The notes: generated by a model not told the origin, from the letters alone. Positions 1 to 8,554 are shown, numbered from the stretch's first letter. The stretch: 44,773 nucleotides of DNA from Candidatus Aenigmatarchaeota archaeon (GCA_016783545.1 JADHWJ010000008.1:1-44773); one strand, 5' to 3'. Program-made: numbers and translations.

Positions 1-145
1 CAAAAACTAAGAAACTACTTCCTATTCATTTTGATGTCTGTTGGGAAAGTCATCATACCATTCTTTGGATATCAAGTATTTAAAGTTTTCGTTGTTTTTC
101 TACGATATTCGTAAGCTTTATTAAGCAAAAATGTAAATAATAGTT

Positions 146-559
146 ATGATGGACCAAATTGACTTTGGAATAATAGAATTATTGGATGCTAATAGTAGAA
201 TCTCTAATACAGAAATAGCAAGAAAGGTTGGTGTTTCTGAAGGAACTGTAAGGAAAAGAATAGAAGGTCTTATTGATTCTGGATTAATTGAAAAGTTCAC
301 AATAGAATTTGGAGTTAAAAGAGGTTTAAAGGCATTTGTACTTTTGAAGTATTTACCGCAAAAAAATACAAAGGAAATCGTTGAAGCAATCAAAGCCATA
401 CCAGAAGTTAGAAGCTGTTTCCAAACAACAGGTGAATGGGATATGATTGTAAGGGTTTTCACTGATTCCTCTAAAGAGTTTAATAATGTTGTTGATAAAA
501 TAAGAAAGTTCCCATGGATAATAGAAACAAAAAGTTTAGTTGTTCTGGATATTGATTAA
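146..559 (+). CDS. Lrp/AsnC-family transcriptional regulator
   Basis: Small one-component regulator of 137 residues. Residues about 5-60 form the winged helix-turn-helix typical of Lrp/AsnC proteins (DANSRISNTEIARKVGVSEG, then a recognition helix with TVRKRIEGL). The rest is the RAM-type effector-binding beta-alpha-beta fold (residues about 70-135, with GEWDMIVRV). Length is close to the usual 140-150. A second ATG follows directly at 149. An AT-rich TATA-like stretch (CTTTATTAA, about 116-124) sits some 25-30 nt upstream, which fits a leaderless archaeal transcript. Family members act as dimers or octamers that bind DNA in response to amino acids; the ligand here is unknown. The downstream neighbours belong to a foreign-looking island on the other strand. 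Confidence 0.85.
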   Translation: MMDQIDFGIIELLDANSRISNTEIARKVGVSEGTVRKRIEGLIDSGLIEKFTIEFGVKRGLKAFVLLKYLPQKNTKEIVEAIKAIPEVRSCFQTTGEWDMIVRVFTDSSKEFNNVVDKIRKFPWIIETKSLVVLDID

Positions 560-580
560 ATCCCGTTTAATTGACAATAC

Positions 581-598
581 AAAGCCCCGTAGGGCTTT
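581..598 (-). terminator. Hairpin terminator-like palindrome
   Basis: AAAGCCC-CGTA-GGGCTTT is a perfect 7-bp stem with a 4-nt loop, starting 2 nt after the stop codon of the minus-strand gene at 601-849. It looks like a bacterial intrinsic terminator, although the T-tract after the stem is short and interrupted (TTTGTATTG). It marks the left edge of the GC-rich island. Confidence 0.55.
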
Positions 599-600
599 TG

Positions 601-849
601 TCATTCGTATTCCTCCCACTCCCCACCATCGCCGTTGGAGCAGTTGGGGCAGTTCTCGTTTGGATTGGACTCACCAGTGCCCCAACAGGTGTCGCAGGCA
701 ATCCACCTGAAAGCCACTATTGTCCCTCCACAAGAACATTTACCACTTCTCTCTTCATAATTCTCCTTACCACATCCTTGGCAGACGCTCCGTATGACCA
801 GCGTATTTTCGTCATACACGCTGATCTTCGTCTCTCTTGGCTTTTTCAT
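601..849 (-). CDS. Small zinc-ribbon-like protein, island 1
   Basis: 82-residue protein I cannot assign to a named family. It carries four Cys pairs or part-pairs: CQGCG (about residue 20), CSCGG (about 38), CDTCWGTG (about 52, like the CxxCxGxG repeat of DnaJ) and CPNCSNG (about 68), so it probably binds zinc. The tail is acidic (GGEWEEYE). A strong Shine-Dalgarno sequence (AGGAGG) precedes the ATG by 7 nt. It is the last gene of a four-gene minus-strand cluster, 13 nt downstream of the previous gene, followed at once by a terminator-like hairpin. Base composition and codon use are much richer in G+C than the flanking archaeal genes, so a transferred bacterial or viral origin is likely. Confidence 0.6.
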   Translation of the reverse strand: MKKPRETKISVYDENTLVIRSVCQGCGKENYEERSGKCSCGGTIVAFRWIACDTCWGTGESNPNENCPNCSNGDGGEWEEYE

Positions 850-862
850 TCTCGGCCTCCTC

Positions 863-1081
863 TCAGAAATAAGGGTCCACTACAACATGCTGTGGCCCTC
901 TACCCTTGGCGACCTCTCCAGACTTGCACATAGGGCACTGACTTGGCTTCCGCTTTCTCCGAAACTTCTCCTCACAGGAGAGGCAGTGATACCAGTGTGT
1001 GCCCTTTGTGGGGTGATCCTTGAAAGCCTCCTCCACAAACTTTGTAGCCCATCTAAATGCGTCAGCACGTGTTTTGGCCAT
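863..1081 (-). CDS. Small Cys-rich protein, island 1
   Basis: 72-residue basic protein with a probable zinc ribbon: HYHxC-type segment WYHCLSCEEKF (about residues 30-41) and CPMCKSGE (about 49-56). The N-terminal half is probably alpha-helical. No function can be assigned. Purine-rich Shine-Dalgarno sequences (AAAGGAG, AAGGAG) lie directly upstream of the ATG. It belongs to the same minus-strand cluster as its neighbours, with 21 nt to the gene upstream and 13 nt to the gene downstream, and shares their high G+C content. Confidence 0.6.
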   Translation of the reverse strand: MAKTRADAFRWATKFVEEAFKDHPTKGTHWYHCLSCEEKFRRKRKPSQCPMCKSGEVAKGRGPQHVVVDPYF

Positions 1082-1102
1082 CTCTCCTTCTCCTTTCTCA
1101 GC

Positions 1103-1252
1103 CTACCACCCAGTAAAGGAAGACCAGAATCTGTCAATGGTATTGTAGTGATCTATCCATGCCTGCTGTTGCCTGCGAGACATATGGATAGCGTAACGAA
1201 TGACCCCAAACATGGCACCAAATGCGAACAAGGCCAATAGGATACCTTTCAC
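1103..1252 (-). CDS. Small single-pass membrane protein, island 1
   Basis: 49-residue ORF starting at GTG. Its GTG overlaps the TGA of the upstream gene (GTGA), a sign of translational coupling, and the end of that gene supplies the Shine-Dalgarno sequence GGGAGAAG. The start of the protein is hydrophobic (VKGILLALFAFGAMFGVIRY), followed by a basic, Gln- and Trp-rich tail (MSRRQQQAW ... FWSSFTGW). That makes a single N-terminal membrane segment or signal anchor. It has no recognisable family. Small membrane proteins in a tight cluster are common in phages and plasmids, which is an inference only. Confidence 0.5.
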   Translation of the reverse strand: MKGILLALFAFGAMFGVIRYAIHMSRRQQQAWIDHYNTIDRFWSSFTGW

Positions 1253-1443
1253 TTCTCCCTTTCAATAGCATAATGTGGTGTGGGCTCCCGAACAGCCTTT
1301 ATCATTCTTTCCCACCTGCGCTTACGAGAGTTGTGGAACAGTTTCTCATCGAGCCAATAGAAAAGGCCATTGTGAATCGCCACAGCAAACAACACCATAA
1401 CGAACATAACGAGCACAAGCGAACCAACAATCCTCAGCAACAT
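1249..1443 (-). CDS. Small membrane protein, island 1
   Basis: 64-residue protein with one strongly hydrophobic segment near the N terminus (LLRIVGSLVLVMFVMVLFA), then a basic stretch (HNSRKRRWERM) and a charged tail. I place the start at the ATG at 1443 because GGAGGAAG lies 6 nt before it; the frame is open further upstream to an ATG at 1470. The stop overlaps the GTG of the next gene. It is the first of four genes read leftward as one cluster. No family is recognised. Confidence 0.5.
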   Translation of the reverse strand: MLLRIVGSLVLVMFVMVLFAVAIHNGLFYWLDEKLFHNSRKRRWERMIKAVREPTPHYAIEREK

Positions 1444-1499
1444 TGTTCTTCCTCCACGAAAGATTCTCAAAAGACTGTTAGAAACAATACAGAACGATA

Positions 1500-1630
1500 G
1501 CTAGAAGTAAACAACTCCCTGTTCTCTTAGAGTGTTTACAGATAAGATAGCATGCCTGGTTTTTACACCATAGACTGCTACTTAAATTAATGGAATTGTA
1601 TTTAAAAGTTATTGAATCCCTAAAAGCAGG
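1500..1630. other. Gene-less stretch between island 1 and ABCE1
   Basis: About 130 nt without a convincing gene. G+C content falls back to the AT-rich background from about 1560. GTTCTGTATTGTTTC (minus strand, about 1479-1493) shares TGTATTGT with the motif at the other island edge. No clear promoter or terminator hairpin was found. Confidence 0.4.
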
Positions 1631-3421
1631 CTAATTATAGAAGTATTCGCCTTTTTGCTTTTGCTGGCTATCTAACTGGCTATCTGGCTTGTTTGCCCTT
1701 GCCCTTCCAGTCTGAGGGTCCCTTCTGAACGTTATCCCCAGGGATTTCAGGAAGCTGTTCATACCATCCTTCATATGCACTGGTGTTTTTCCAATTCCAT
1801 TTATACCCTGCTTTCCTTCGAATATCATTAATCTGTCAGATACAGTATCAATGAACTGAAGGTCATGGTCAACTATAAAGCATGGAATTTCATTTACCTC
1901 AGCGTGGTTTTTTAATATCTTGGAAACTCTTAGTCTTTGTTCAACATCCAGAAATGCAGAAGGTTCGTCCATTAAAAGCATATCATGCGGCTCTGAAAGG
2001 GCTTTTACTATGAAAACAGCCTGAAGCTCTCCGCCGGAAAGCGAGCCCAGTTTGTGCTCAAGTAGCTTTTCCAGGCCCAATATTCTTATGAGATTCTTTG
2101 TCTCTTTCTTTGAGGTATTTTTTATATATTGACTAACCATAACATTCTCTTCGGTTTTTTTCAGGACAAGCCTCTGTGGTTTGTAGCTTAGTTTTAGCTT
2201 TGGGATTTCCCGGAATGTATCTCTACCTGAATCGGGTAGAGGGTGTTTATCTGGTTTTATCTCTCCTGTAAGAATTTTTATGAACGTTGTCTTTCCGATG
2301 GCATTTGGCCCTAGTATGCCAATGACTTCACCTTTATATATTTCTCCGGGCGCTGTTTCCAAAGAGAACCCCTGGAATTTTTTGAAGAATGAAGGAAATT
2401 CCAAGAATAGTTGTGTCTTTCTGGAAGTTCTTGCTCTTTTACTAAACTTTACTTCGTTTTCTCTGAACCTTACATTTTCTTCCTTTAGATAACCGTCAAG
2501 ATATGTGTTTATGCCTTCCCTGACACCATATGGATTTGAAATAATTCCAAAAACCCCTTTGCTACCATACAATATATGCACAGAGTCCGCAAGATAATCA
2601 GCTACAGCAAGGTCATGCTCAACAACAATAGTGATAGCATCTAGTTTTCTTATCTCTTTTGACATTACCAATCTTTGCTGAACATCCAAATAGCTCGAAG
2701 GCTCATCGAAGAAATAAAAATCAGCTTTCTTTAACAGTGTTGTTGCTATTGCAAGCATCTGAAGCTCTCCGCCGGAAAGGTCTTTTATATTTTTATTAAG
2801 AATTGTCTCTGAATTCAGTCTTTTCAGAACAGATTCAACTTGTTTTTTGTTTGTAATTTTCTCTAGAAATTCTTTCACTTTGCCTTTATACTCTTTTGGT
2901 ATTAAATCAACATGCTGGGGCTTGTATGCGGATTTCAGTCCTTTTGACAGCTTCTCCAAATATGATTGAAGCTCTGAACCCTTGAACTTGTTTATTATTT
3001 CCTTCCATTCTAATTCTGTTTCAAATTTTCCAAGATTTGGTTTTATTGTACCTGAAAGCATGTTAAGGACTGTTGTTTTACCTATTCCATTCTGACCTAT
3101 AAGACTAACAACTGATTGTTTTTTTGGAACAGGTAATTTATAGAGAACAAATTTATTTTTCCCATATCTGTGAGTTGGCTCATCTAGCTGTATAGGAAGG
3201 TTTACTACATTAATAGCTTCTTTAGGACACTTGCGAACACAAATTCCGCAACCTATACATAGAGATTCATCTATCAGAGGCTTTTTGTCTTCCAATGAAA
3301 CTGTCACACAGTCTTTTTTTGACCTATTTACAGGACAGACTCTTTGACAGAGATAAAATCCACATACCTTTGGCTGGCATTTTTCCCTGTCTATTATAGC
3401 TACTCTTTTTGGCTTGGGCAT
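1631..3421 (-). CDS. ABCE1/Rli1 ribosome-recycling ATPase
   Basis: 596-residue member of the ABCE1/Rli1 family, the iron-sulfur ATPase that splits post-termination 70S ribosomes into subunits together with aRF1 or Pelota. An N-terminal ferredoxin-like domain carries two cysteine sets (C15, C20, C25, C29, C38 and CIGCGICVRKCP at 55-66). NBD1 has Walker A GQNGIGKTT (109-117), signature LSGGELQ (215-221) and Walker B FYFFDEP. The hinge follows, then NBD2 with GPNAIGKTT (370-378), LSGGELQ (461-467) and MLLMDEP. No membrane segment is present, as expected for a soluble ABC protein. The C-terminal 25 residues (rich in Gln, Asp and Lys) are an extra tail. It lies alone, divergent from the next gene. 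Confidence 0.97.
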   Translation of the reverse strand: MPKPKRVAIIDREKCQPKVCGFYLCQRVCPVNRSKKDCVTVSLEDKKPLIDESLCIGCGICVRKCPKEAINVVNLPIQLDEPTHRYGKNKFVLYKLPVPKKQSVVSLIGQNGIGKTTVLNMLSGTIKPNLGKFETELEWKEIINKFKGSELQSYLEKLSKGLKSAYKPQHVDLIPKEYKGKVKEFLEKITNKKQVESVLKRLNSETILNKNIKDLSGGELQMLAIATTLLKKADFYFFDEPSSYLDVQQRLVMSKEIRKLDAITIVVEHDLAVADYLADSVHILYGSKGVFGIISNPYGVREGINTYLDGYLKEENVRFRENEVKFSKRARTSRKTQLFLEFPSFFKKFQGFSLETAPGEIYKGEVIGILGPNAIGKTTFIKILTGEIKPDKHPLPDSGRDTFREIPKLKLSYKPQRLVLKKTEENVMVSQYIKNTSKKETKNLIRILGLEKLLEHKLGSLSGGELQAVFIVKALSEPHDMLLMDEPSAFLDVEQRLRVSKILKNHAEVNEIPCFIVDHDLQFIDTVSDRLMIFEGKQGINGIGKTPVHMKDGMNSFLKSLGITFRRDPQTGRARANKPDSQLDSQQKQKGEYFYN

Positions 3422-3471
3422 ATGAATAAATTCCTTTAATATTTATTAAGAAACGTTGATAATATATAAAT

Positions 3472-4266
3472 ATGGGAAAATTGAATTATAAAAAAACTCT
3501 TATAGATTCATTGAAATTCGGTATTAATCCCTATAGGTGGCTCCCTCTATTTGCTCTGGATGCAATATGCATGTCCATAATCGCTATTTACCTGTCATCA
3601 AAATTCGGGGTGTTCATATCATTATTAACATCTTTTACTTCAGCATCATCAATGGTAATGGGTCTTGTAGGACTTGCCCTGCCTTTGGTAGTTATAGTAA
3701 TCGTATGTATACTTCTGAAAGTCTGGGTTGAAGGTGCAATAATACATCAGGCCAATAAAGAGAAAGAATTCAATCAGTCATGGAAAGTTTCATGTAGCAG
3801 ATATCCAAGATTATTCTTAGTTATGCTTGTTATTTTGGTTTTAACAACCGTAGCCAATATGATACCTCTTGCCGGTTTCGTTCTTGCTATAATTGTTGGT
3901 TTGATATTCTTTTTCCCTTCACAGGTTATTATGGTGGATGATAAAGGTGCTTTGGATTCGCTTAGGAAAAGCCTGGATATATTCAAAAAGAAGCCGCTTC
4001 ATGTTTTCCTTGTCTGGATTATTATTGCCATAATAGGCGGTATCATAGCAATGGTATTCATGTTCCCATTGACAAGTTTCTTAGTGACAAAATTATTAGA
4101 ACAGGGCGGAACAATAGGAGCAAACAATATTACAACGCTATTGAATGCGTTAGTAGATAATATGCAAGATGTTTTCATTTACGGGGTCATATTCTTAATC
4201 GGAGCAAGCATTGCAAAGGCATTCCAGCTAAAAGCACAAACAGATTTCTACAAACAGCTGAAATAA
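3472..4266 (+). CDS. Multi-pass membrane protein of unknown function
   Basis: 264 residues with about six hydrophobic segments (near residues 20-45, 60-85, 110-140, 180-205 and 235-255), separated by short charged loops. The central loop LDSLRKSLDIFKKKPLH recalls the repeated helix-loop unit of archaeal DUF4013-type and glycerophosphodiester-phosphodiesterase membrane domains, but this is weak. The ORF begins 50 nt from the divergent ABCE1 start, so the two share a promoter region with AT-rich TATA-like sequence (AATATATAAATATG). Function unknown. Confidence 0.6.
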   Translation: MGKLNYKKTLIDSLKFGINPYRWLPLFALDAICMSIIAIYLSSKFGVFISLLTSFTSASSMVMGLVGLALPLVVIVIVCILLKVWVEGAIIHQANKEKEFNQSWKVSCSRYPRLFLVMLVILVLTTVANMIPLAGFVLAIIVGLIFFFPSQVIMVDDKGALDSLRKSLDIFKKKPLHVFLVWIIIAIIGGIIAMVFMFPLTSFLVTKLLEQGGTIGANNITTLLNALVDNMQDVFIYGVIFLIGASIAKAFQLKAQTDFYKQLK

Positions 4267-4300
4267 ACCCTTTTATTACATGAAACTAATTTTTTCTCAT

Positions 4301-4323
4301 GTTAAACCGTTTGTTGGTTTAAC
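4301..4323 (+). promoter_or_regulatory. Perfect 8-bp palindrome upstream of YchF-like gene
   Basis: GTTAAACC-GTTTGTT-GGTTTAAC is a perfect inverted repeat with a 7-nt loop, 36 nt before the start codon of the next gene and 35 nt after the stop of the previous one. It could end the upstream transcript or serve as an operator; there is no T-tract after it, so an operator is at least as likely. Confidence 0.4.
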
Positions 4324-4358
4324 AGATATGCCTTTATGGTGTATGTAGGAGGCATTAG

Positions 4359-5501
4359 ATGTTGGTAGGTTTAGTAGGAATACCAAGTAGCGGTAAGTCA
4401 ACAATGTTCAAAGCACTGACATTGAAAGATGTTGCGATAGCAGACTATCCATTTACAACCATAAAGGCAAATGAAGGTGTTAGTTCTGTTGCTATTGAAT
4501 GTCCTTGCAAGGAACTTAATGTTAAATGCAATCCAAAAAATTCTGAATGTAGAGATGGTATGAGACACATACCAATCAAGCTTTTGGACGTTGCTGGTCT
4601 AGTTAAAGATGCTCATAAAGGCAGGGGTAGGGGAAATGAATTTCTTGATGATCTAAGGCAGGCTTCTGCATTGATACATGTATTGGATGTTTCTGGTAAA
4701 ACCGATAGTGAAGGCAAACTAGGTATTGGGAATCCAGAGGAAAATGTAAAAATACTTGAAAATGAAATAGACTACTGGATTTTTGGAATAGTCCAGAAAA
4801 ACTTAGGTAAAATCGAAAGAACTGCAGCGGCTGAAAAAACACCTTTACAAAGGCTCTTGGCAGAACAGCTTTCTGGTCTTGGTGTCAACGAAAATGATAT
4901 TAAAACAGCATTGGATAAAGAAAAGCCAGAGACACTTGAATTTGCAAGAGAACTTAGAAAGATATCAAAACCCATTATTGTAGCTGCAAACAAAATAGAT
5001 ATTCCAGAAGCGCAGAAAAACTTTGAAAAAATGAAAGATGGTATTGAAAATATAGTACCATGTTCTGCTGATTCTGAATTGGCATTGAAAGAGGCTGATG
5101 AAAAAGGCCTGATAAAATATGATGGTAAAGATTTTGAAATACTCGGTCAAGTTGACGAAAAACAAAATGCAGCTCTAGAATTTATCAAAAAAAATATATT
5201 GGAAAAATATGGATCTACTGGCGTACAGGAATGTTTAAACAGGACTGTATTTGAATTCCTTAACATGATTGTTGTCTATCCAGTGGAAAATGAAAATCGT
5301 TATTCAGATAAAAAGGATAATGTTTTGCCAGATGCTATTATTTTGAAAAAAGATTCAACAACAATGGATCTGGCAAAAGCAATACATTCTGATATAGCAG
5401 AAGGCATGATCGGGGCAATAGATGCAAGGACAAAAATGAAGATAGGAAAAGACCACGAACTCAAAGGTGGGGATATAATAAAGATAATCTTCAAGGGATA
5501 A
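4359..5501 (+). CDS. YchF/Obg-family translation-associated GTPase
   Basis: 380-residue P-loop GTPase of the Obg/YchF superfamily (archaeal COG0012 type), ribosome-associated in studied members. G1 is GIPSSGKST (residues 7-15), G3 is DVAGLVKDAHKGRG (about 77-90), and G4 is AANKID (about 208-213), i.e. the classical NKxD that favours GTP, unlike bacterial YchF with NxxE that uses ATP. A TGS domain forms the C terminus (about 300-380, with DLAKAIHSDIAEGM and GDIIKIIF). A Cys-rich insert (CPCKELNVKCNPKNSEC, about 48-64) is typical of archaeal forms. AGGAGG lies 7 nt upstream of the ATG. Confidence 0.9.
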   Translation: MLVGLVGIPSSGKSTMFKALTLKDVAIADYPFTTIKANEGVSSVAIECPCKELNVKCNPKNSECRDGMRHIPIKLLDVAGLVKDAHKGRGRGNEFLDDLRQASALIHVLDVSGKTDSEGKLGIGNPEENVKILENEIDYWIFGIVQKNLGKIERTAAAEKTPLQRLLAEQLSGLGVNENDIKTALDKEKPETLEFARELRKISKPIIVAANKIDIPEAQKNFEKMKDGIENIVPCSADSELALKEADEKGLIKYDGKDFEILGQVDEKQNAALEFIKKNILEKYGSTGVQECLNRTVFEFLNMIVVYPVENENRYSDKKDNVLPDAIILKKDSTTMDLAKAIHSDIAEGMIGAIDARTKMKIGKDHELKGGDIIKIIFKG

Positions 5502-5643
5502 GCTTTATAAGACTGTATTACAAAAATTACTTGTGATTGATATGATACTGAATATTTGCATGTAAGCACTGGTGTTTTCTTAGAAACATTTTTCAGTCAC
5601 AAAATATATAATCTAAATATACGCTTTTTAATGGAGTGATTTT

Positions 5644-6561
5644 ATGGATATTGCTATAGAAATTAAGAACATATCTAAAAGATTCAAGACAAAGAAAGGG
5701 TATTTTTATGCCCTAAGGGGGGTTTCTTTTAGTGTTAGGAAGGGTGAGATATTCGGGCTTTTGGGACCAAATGGAGCAGGAAAGACCACATTAATGAATA
5801 TAATCACTAACCTGCTTTATCAGGATGAAGGTACTGTTACTGTGCTTGGCAAGAATATCCGCAAGGACAAGAGTATCTTTGATGAGATAAACTATATTTC
5901 AGGAGAAAGTGAGTTCCAGCGAGTTCTTACAGGAAAAGATGTCCTGAATTTTTACGGAAGGGTTTATGGCGTGCCAAAGGAAAAACTGAAAAAAAGAATA
6001 GCAGAACTTGCAAAGTTTTTCAACATAGAATCTCTATTGAACAAAAAGTATTCCTGGATGTCAACAGGTGAAAGGATGCGGCTGATACTCGCAAAAAGTA
6101 TTATAAACTATCCAAAGATTCTCCTACTTGACGAGCCTACCCTGGGTCTTGATCCAGAAATGGCTATCAAAACAAGGAAAGAGATAATGAAAATAAACAA
6201 GAAATACAAAACCACAATCATTCTAACATCTCATTATATGCATGAAGTAGAGCAGCTATCAGATAGGGTGGGATTTATTCACAAAGGAGAGATAATCGAC
6301 ATAGGAGATGTAAAAAAAGTAAAGCTGAAACAATTCACAGAATATGATTTGATCATTGAAGTTGATGGTGTAAAGAATTTAATAGGTATGAAAAAGAACG
6401 GTTTTAGGGTAAAGGGAAAGAAGCTTTACAGGAAACTTTCTTATGATGAAGATTTGAGCAGGATACTTTCCATTGTGGTAAAAAGTGGTTGTAAAATTAT
6501 TGATGTTGAGACAAAGAAACCGACATTGGAGGACTACTTTGTAAAGATGTCCAGGAGTTAG
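5644..6561 (+). CDS. ABC-2 type exporter, ATP-binding subunit
   Basis: 305-residue nucleotide-binding subunit of an ABC-2 exporter. Walker A GPNGAGKT (about residues 40-47), Q-loop region ISGESEFQRVLTG, a degenerate signature WMSTGERMRL in place of LSGGQ, Walker B ILLLDEPTLGLD, and a switch His in TSHYMHE are all present. The C-terminal extension after residue 215 is usual for DrrA/NatA-like subunits. GGAGTGA sits about 8 nt before the ATG. The permease gene follows about 80 nt downstream, so the two form a transporter operon. Substrate unknown: drugs, lipids, polysaccharide and sodium are all exported by relatives. Confidence 0.9.
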   Translation: MDIAIEIKNISKRFKTKKGYFYALRGVSFSVRKGEIFGLLGPNGAGKTTLMNIITNLLYQDEGTVTVLGKNIRKDKSIFDEINYISGESEFQRVLTGKDVLNFYGRVYGVPKEKLKKRIAELAKFFNIESLLNKKYSWMSTGERMRLILAKSIINYPKILLLDEPTLGLDPEMAIKTRKEIMKINKKYKTTIILTSHYMHEVEQLSDRVGFIHKGEIIDIGDVKKVKLKQFTEYDLIIEVDGVKNLIGMKKNGFRVKGKKLYRKLSYDEDLSRILSIVVKSGCKIIDVETKKPTLEDYFVKMSRS

Positions 6562-6642
6562 TTATGTTCATAAATATCATTAGAAAATGGGGAGATCAGG
6601 AAAACCTTGAAACTGAGAGGGTCTCCCTCGCGGTTTAGTATG

Positions 6643-7416
6643 AAATGGCATAAAATAAGCGCTTTGATGCAAAGGGATTACTTAGTTGTAAAAAGATCGA
6701 AATGGAGGCTTATAGAGATATTCTATTTTCCGATAACCACAATAATAATCTGGGGCATTTTCGCATTATATTCAGCACAATTCGCAGCAGAGGCAGGTCT
6801 GATTATTTTAGCTGTTAATGTTTTCTGGGCGTTCTCAATACAATCACAGCAACACGTAAACCTTCAGATGAACGAAGATGTCTGGAGCGGCTCGTTGAAA
6901 CAGATCCTATCTTCAGGAATTTCAGAATTTGAATATCTGGTAGCAAGAGTGATAACATCGATATCAATATCCTTCTTAATAGTATCAATACTATTGGCTC
7001 TTTCATTACTGTTCGGACTTTCATTTATTTTGACAAATACAGTGGAAACATTGATAATATTAGTAGGTGTTTTCATTGCTTCAATAGGACTTTCCATACT
7101 AACAGCAGGACTGATAACATTTTTCGGAAGAGAATATACATTCCTTGCATGGACAGTGCTTCAGATGTTTATACTATTTTCAGCACCGTTCTTTCCTGTT
7201 GAGATGCTTGGTCCATTACAGCCAATAGCATGGATAATGCCATACACAAGAATGTTTGCAGCAATAAGGGATCTGGTAACACTGGGTTCAACAAATTTTT
7301 ACATGCTTTATGAATCATTGGGTATTGCAATTGTATACATATTTGCAGCTCTGCCTTTCTATAAATATGCGTTTAAACGAGCAAGAAGAACTGGGAAATT
7401 AATAGAAATGGGATAG
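6643..7416 (+). CDS. ABC-2 type exporter, permease subunit
   Basis: 257-residue integral membrane protein with six predicted membrane segments, matching ABC-2 permeases. The N terminus is basic and amphipathic (MKWHKISALMQRDYLVVKRSK). The central loop before TM3 (EDVWSGSLKQILSSGISEFEYLVAR) resembles the coupling-helix region of the family. I choose the ATG at 6643; an upstream in-frame TTG at 6607 would add 12 residues across a small GC-rich palindrome (GAGGG-TCT-CCCTC). It follows the ATPase gene and is almost surely its partner. Confidence 0.85.
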   Translation, partial: KWHKISALMQRDYLVVKRSKWRLIEIFYFPITTIIIWGIFALYSAQFAAEAGLIILAVNVFWAFSIQSQQHVNLQMNEDVWSGSLKQILSSGISEFEYLVARVITSISISFLIVSILLALSLLFGLSFILTNTVETLIILVGVFIASIGLSILTAGLITFFGREYTFLAWTVLQMFILFSAPFFPVEMLGPLQPIAWIMPYTRMFAAIRDLVTLGSTNFYMLYESLGIAIVYIFAALPFYKYAFKRARRTGKLIEMG

Positions 7417-7446
7417 AAATTAAAAACTTATTATCAAATACTAAAG

Positions 7447-7809
7447 ATGAATGATCCTAAATCAAAAAGTAAAAAACTTGATGTATTCATTATTATATTT
7501 TCATTTGCTTCTATTATAGGAACGTTTTTTATAGAATTATTTGGGGCAGAATCTGGATTTATTGTTTTTGCAGTTATAATTGGCGTTGTTTTGATTTACA
7601 CATTTTTCTCATTTTATAAAGATATGTTCAAAGATAAATTTCAGGAGATTGAAGAAAACATAAAAAATATAAGTCAGATTAACGAAAGATTAACTGTAAT
7701 GGAAGATAAAATAAACTCAAAAAAAGGCGCAATAGATCCAAGATGGTTCTTTATTGTAATATTGATATTACTTCTCATAATCTATCTTAGGACAGTTGGA
7801 TTGATTTAA
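7447..7809 (+). CDS. Small membrane protein with coiled coil
   Basis: 120 residues. Two adjacent membrane segments (about 13-32 and 36-55), a polar helix with coiled-coil spacing (FQEIEENIKNISQINERLTV, about 65-90), then a third C-terminal membrane segment (WFFIVILILLLIIYL). No family is recognised. It begins 30 nt after the ABC permease and may belong to that transcript. The stop codon is 1 nt from the convergent MBL-fold gene. Confidence 0.55.
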   Translation: MNDPKSKSKKLDVFIIIFSFASIIGTFFIELFGAESGFIVFAVIIGVVLIYTFFSFYKDMFKDKFQEIEENIKNISQINERLTVMEDKINSKKGAIDPRWFFIVILILLLIIYLRTVGLI

Positions 7810-7810
7810 T

Positions 7811-8470
7811 CTATTCAACAGGTTCTGCTTTGTCAGCCTCTTTGAGAAGAGTCTCTATTCTTTTTGCACCCTGTTTTTCAACAGGCTCTCCATGACCAGG
7901 GAAGTACCTATCTATTTTCATTTTAGAGAGTTTTTCCAGACTTTTCCTTAATTCATCTGCATTTGAATTGATAAATTCTGTGCTGCCAATACCATCTGCA
8001 AAAACACTGTCTCCGGTAAACGCTATCTTCTTGGCTTTGTCGTAAAGTGTAATAGAACAATCTGTATGACCTGGTGTGCGGATAACTTCTAGGTTATATT
8101 TTCCAGCTTTTATTTTATCTCCTTCTTTAAGAACCTGATCAACTTTTCTTGGTTTTAGCTGACCGTTGTAGAAATCAGCAGCACTCATATCAATATCAGC
8201 CTTCTCTATAACAGGCACACCGACATCAGAGCATGCTATCTTTGATTCAAAGAAATATCTTGCACCGCCTATATGGTCAAAGTGTGTATGAGTGCACAAA
8301 ACAAGTTTTACATCATCCATATTTTTCTTCATCATCTTGAACAAATACCTCATTGACGGGAAGTTAAACCCAGTACCGCTATCTATCACAACGTCACCAA
8401 CCAGGTAGATATTGGAATCAGTATCAGAAAGTTGGATAAGTGTCACATCGCCCATTCTTTTTAGTTTCAT
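7811..8470 (-). CDS. Metallo-beta-lactamase-fold hydrolase
   Basis: 219-residue MBL-fold hydrolase of the glyoxalase II-like group. The metal-binding motif THTHFDHIGG (HxHxDH, about residues 71-80) is intact, with further ligands in TPGHTDCS (about 132-139), TGDSVF and FPGHGEP. Such enzymes hydrolyse thioesters or related bonds; the substrate cannot be told from sequence. It is divergent from the next gene, and a TATA-like element lies about 28 nt upstream of its ATG, consistent with a leaderless mRNA. Confidence 0.85.
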   Translation of the reverse strand: MKLKRMGDVTLIQLSDTDSNIYLVGDVVIDSGTGFNFPSMRYLFKMMKKNMDDVKLVLCTHTHFDHIGGARYFFESKIACSDVGVPVIEKADIDMSAADFYNGQLKPRKVDQVLKEGDKIKAGKYNLEVIRTPGHTDCSITLYDKAKKIAFTGDSVFADGIGSTEFINSNADELRKSLEKLSKMKIDRYFPGHGEPVEKQGAKRIETLLKEADKAEPVE

Positions 8471-8493
8471 AATTATTTTTTTGTATGAAAAAG

Positions 8494-8505
8494 TATTTAT
8501 ATAAG
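8494..8505. promoter_or_regulatory. Shared divergent TATA element
   Basis: TATTTATATAAG reads as a TATA box on both strands. It sits about 28 nt upstream of the minus-strand MBL start (8470) and about 55 nt upstream of the plus-strand ATG at 8555. Confidence 0.45.
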
Positions 8506-8554
8506 TAAACGGGACTTGTACAAAAGGCTTAAATTAGTTATTTTCAATTATTAT

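Noticed and set aside
1-145. Possible gene end at the left edge of the window
   Set aside because: Only very short ORFs with frequent stops on both strands; I see no coding signal.
571-582. TTGACAATACAA at island edges as a bacterial -35 promoter element
   Set aside because: The orientation points away from the island genes in two of three cases and no -10 box follows at 17 nt.
6564-6638. 24-codon ORF (MFINIIRKWGDQ...) between ABC ATPase and permease
   Set aside because: It has no ribosome-binding site and no similarity to anything, and it ends 4 nt before the permease ATG; it could be a leader peptide but nothing supports it.
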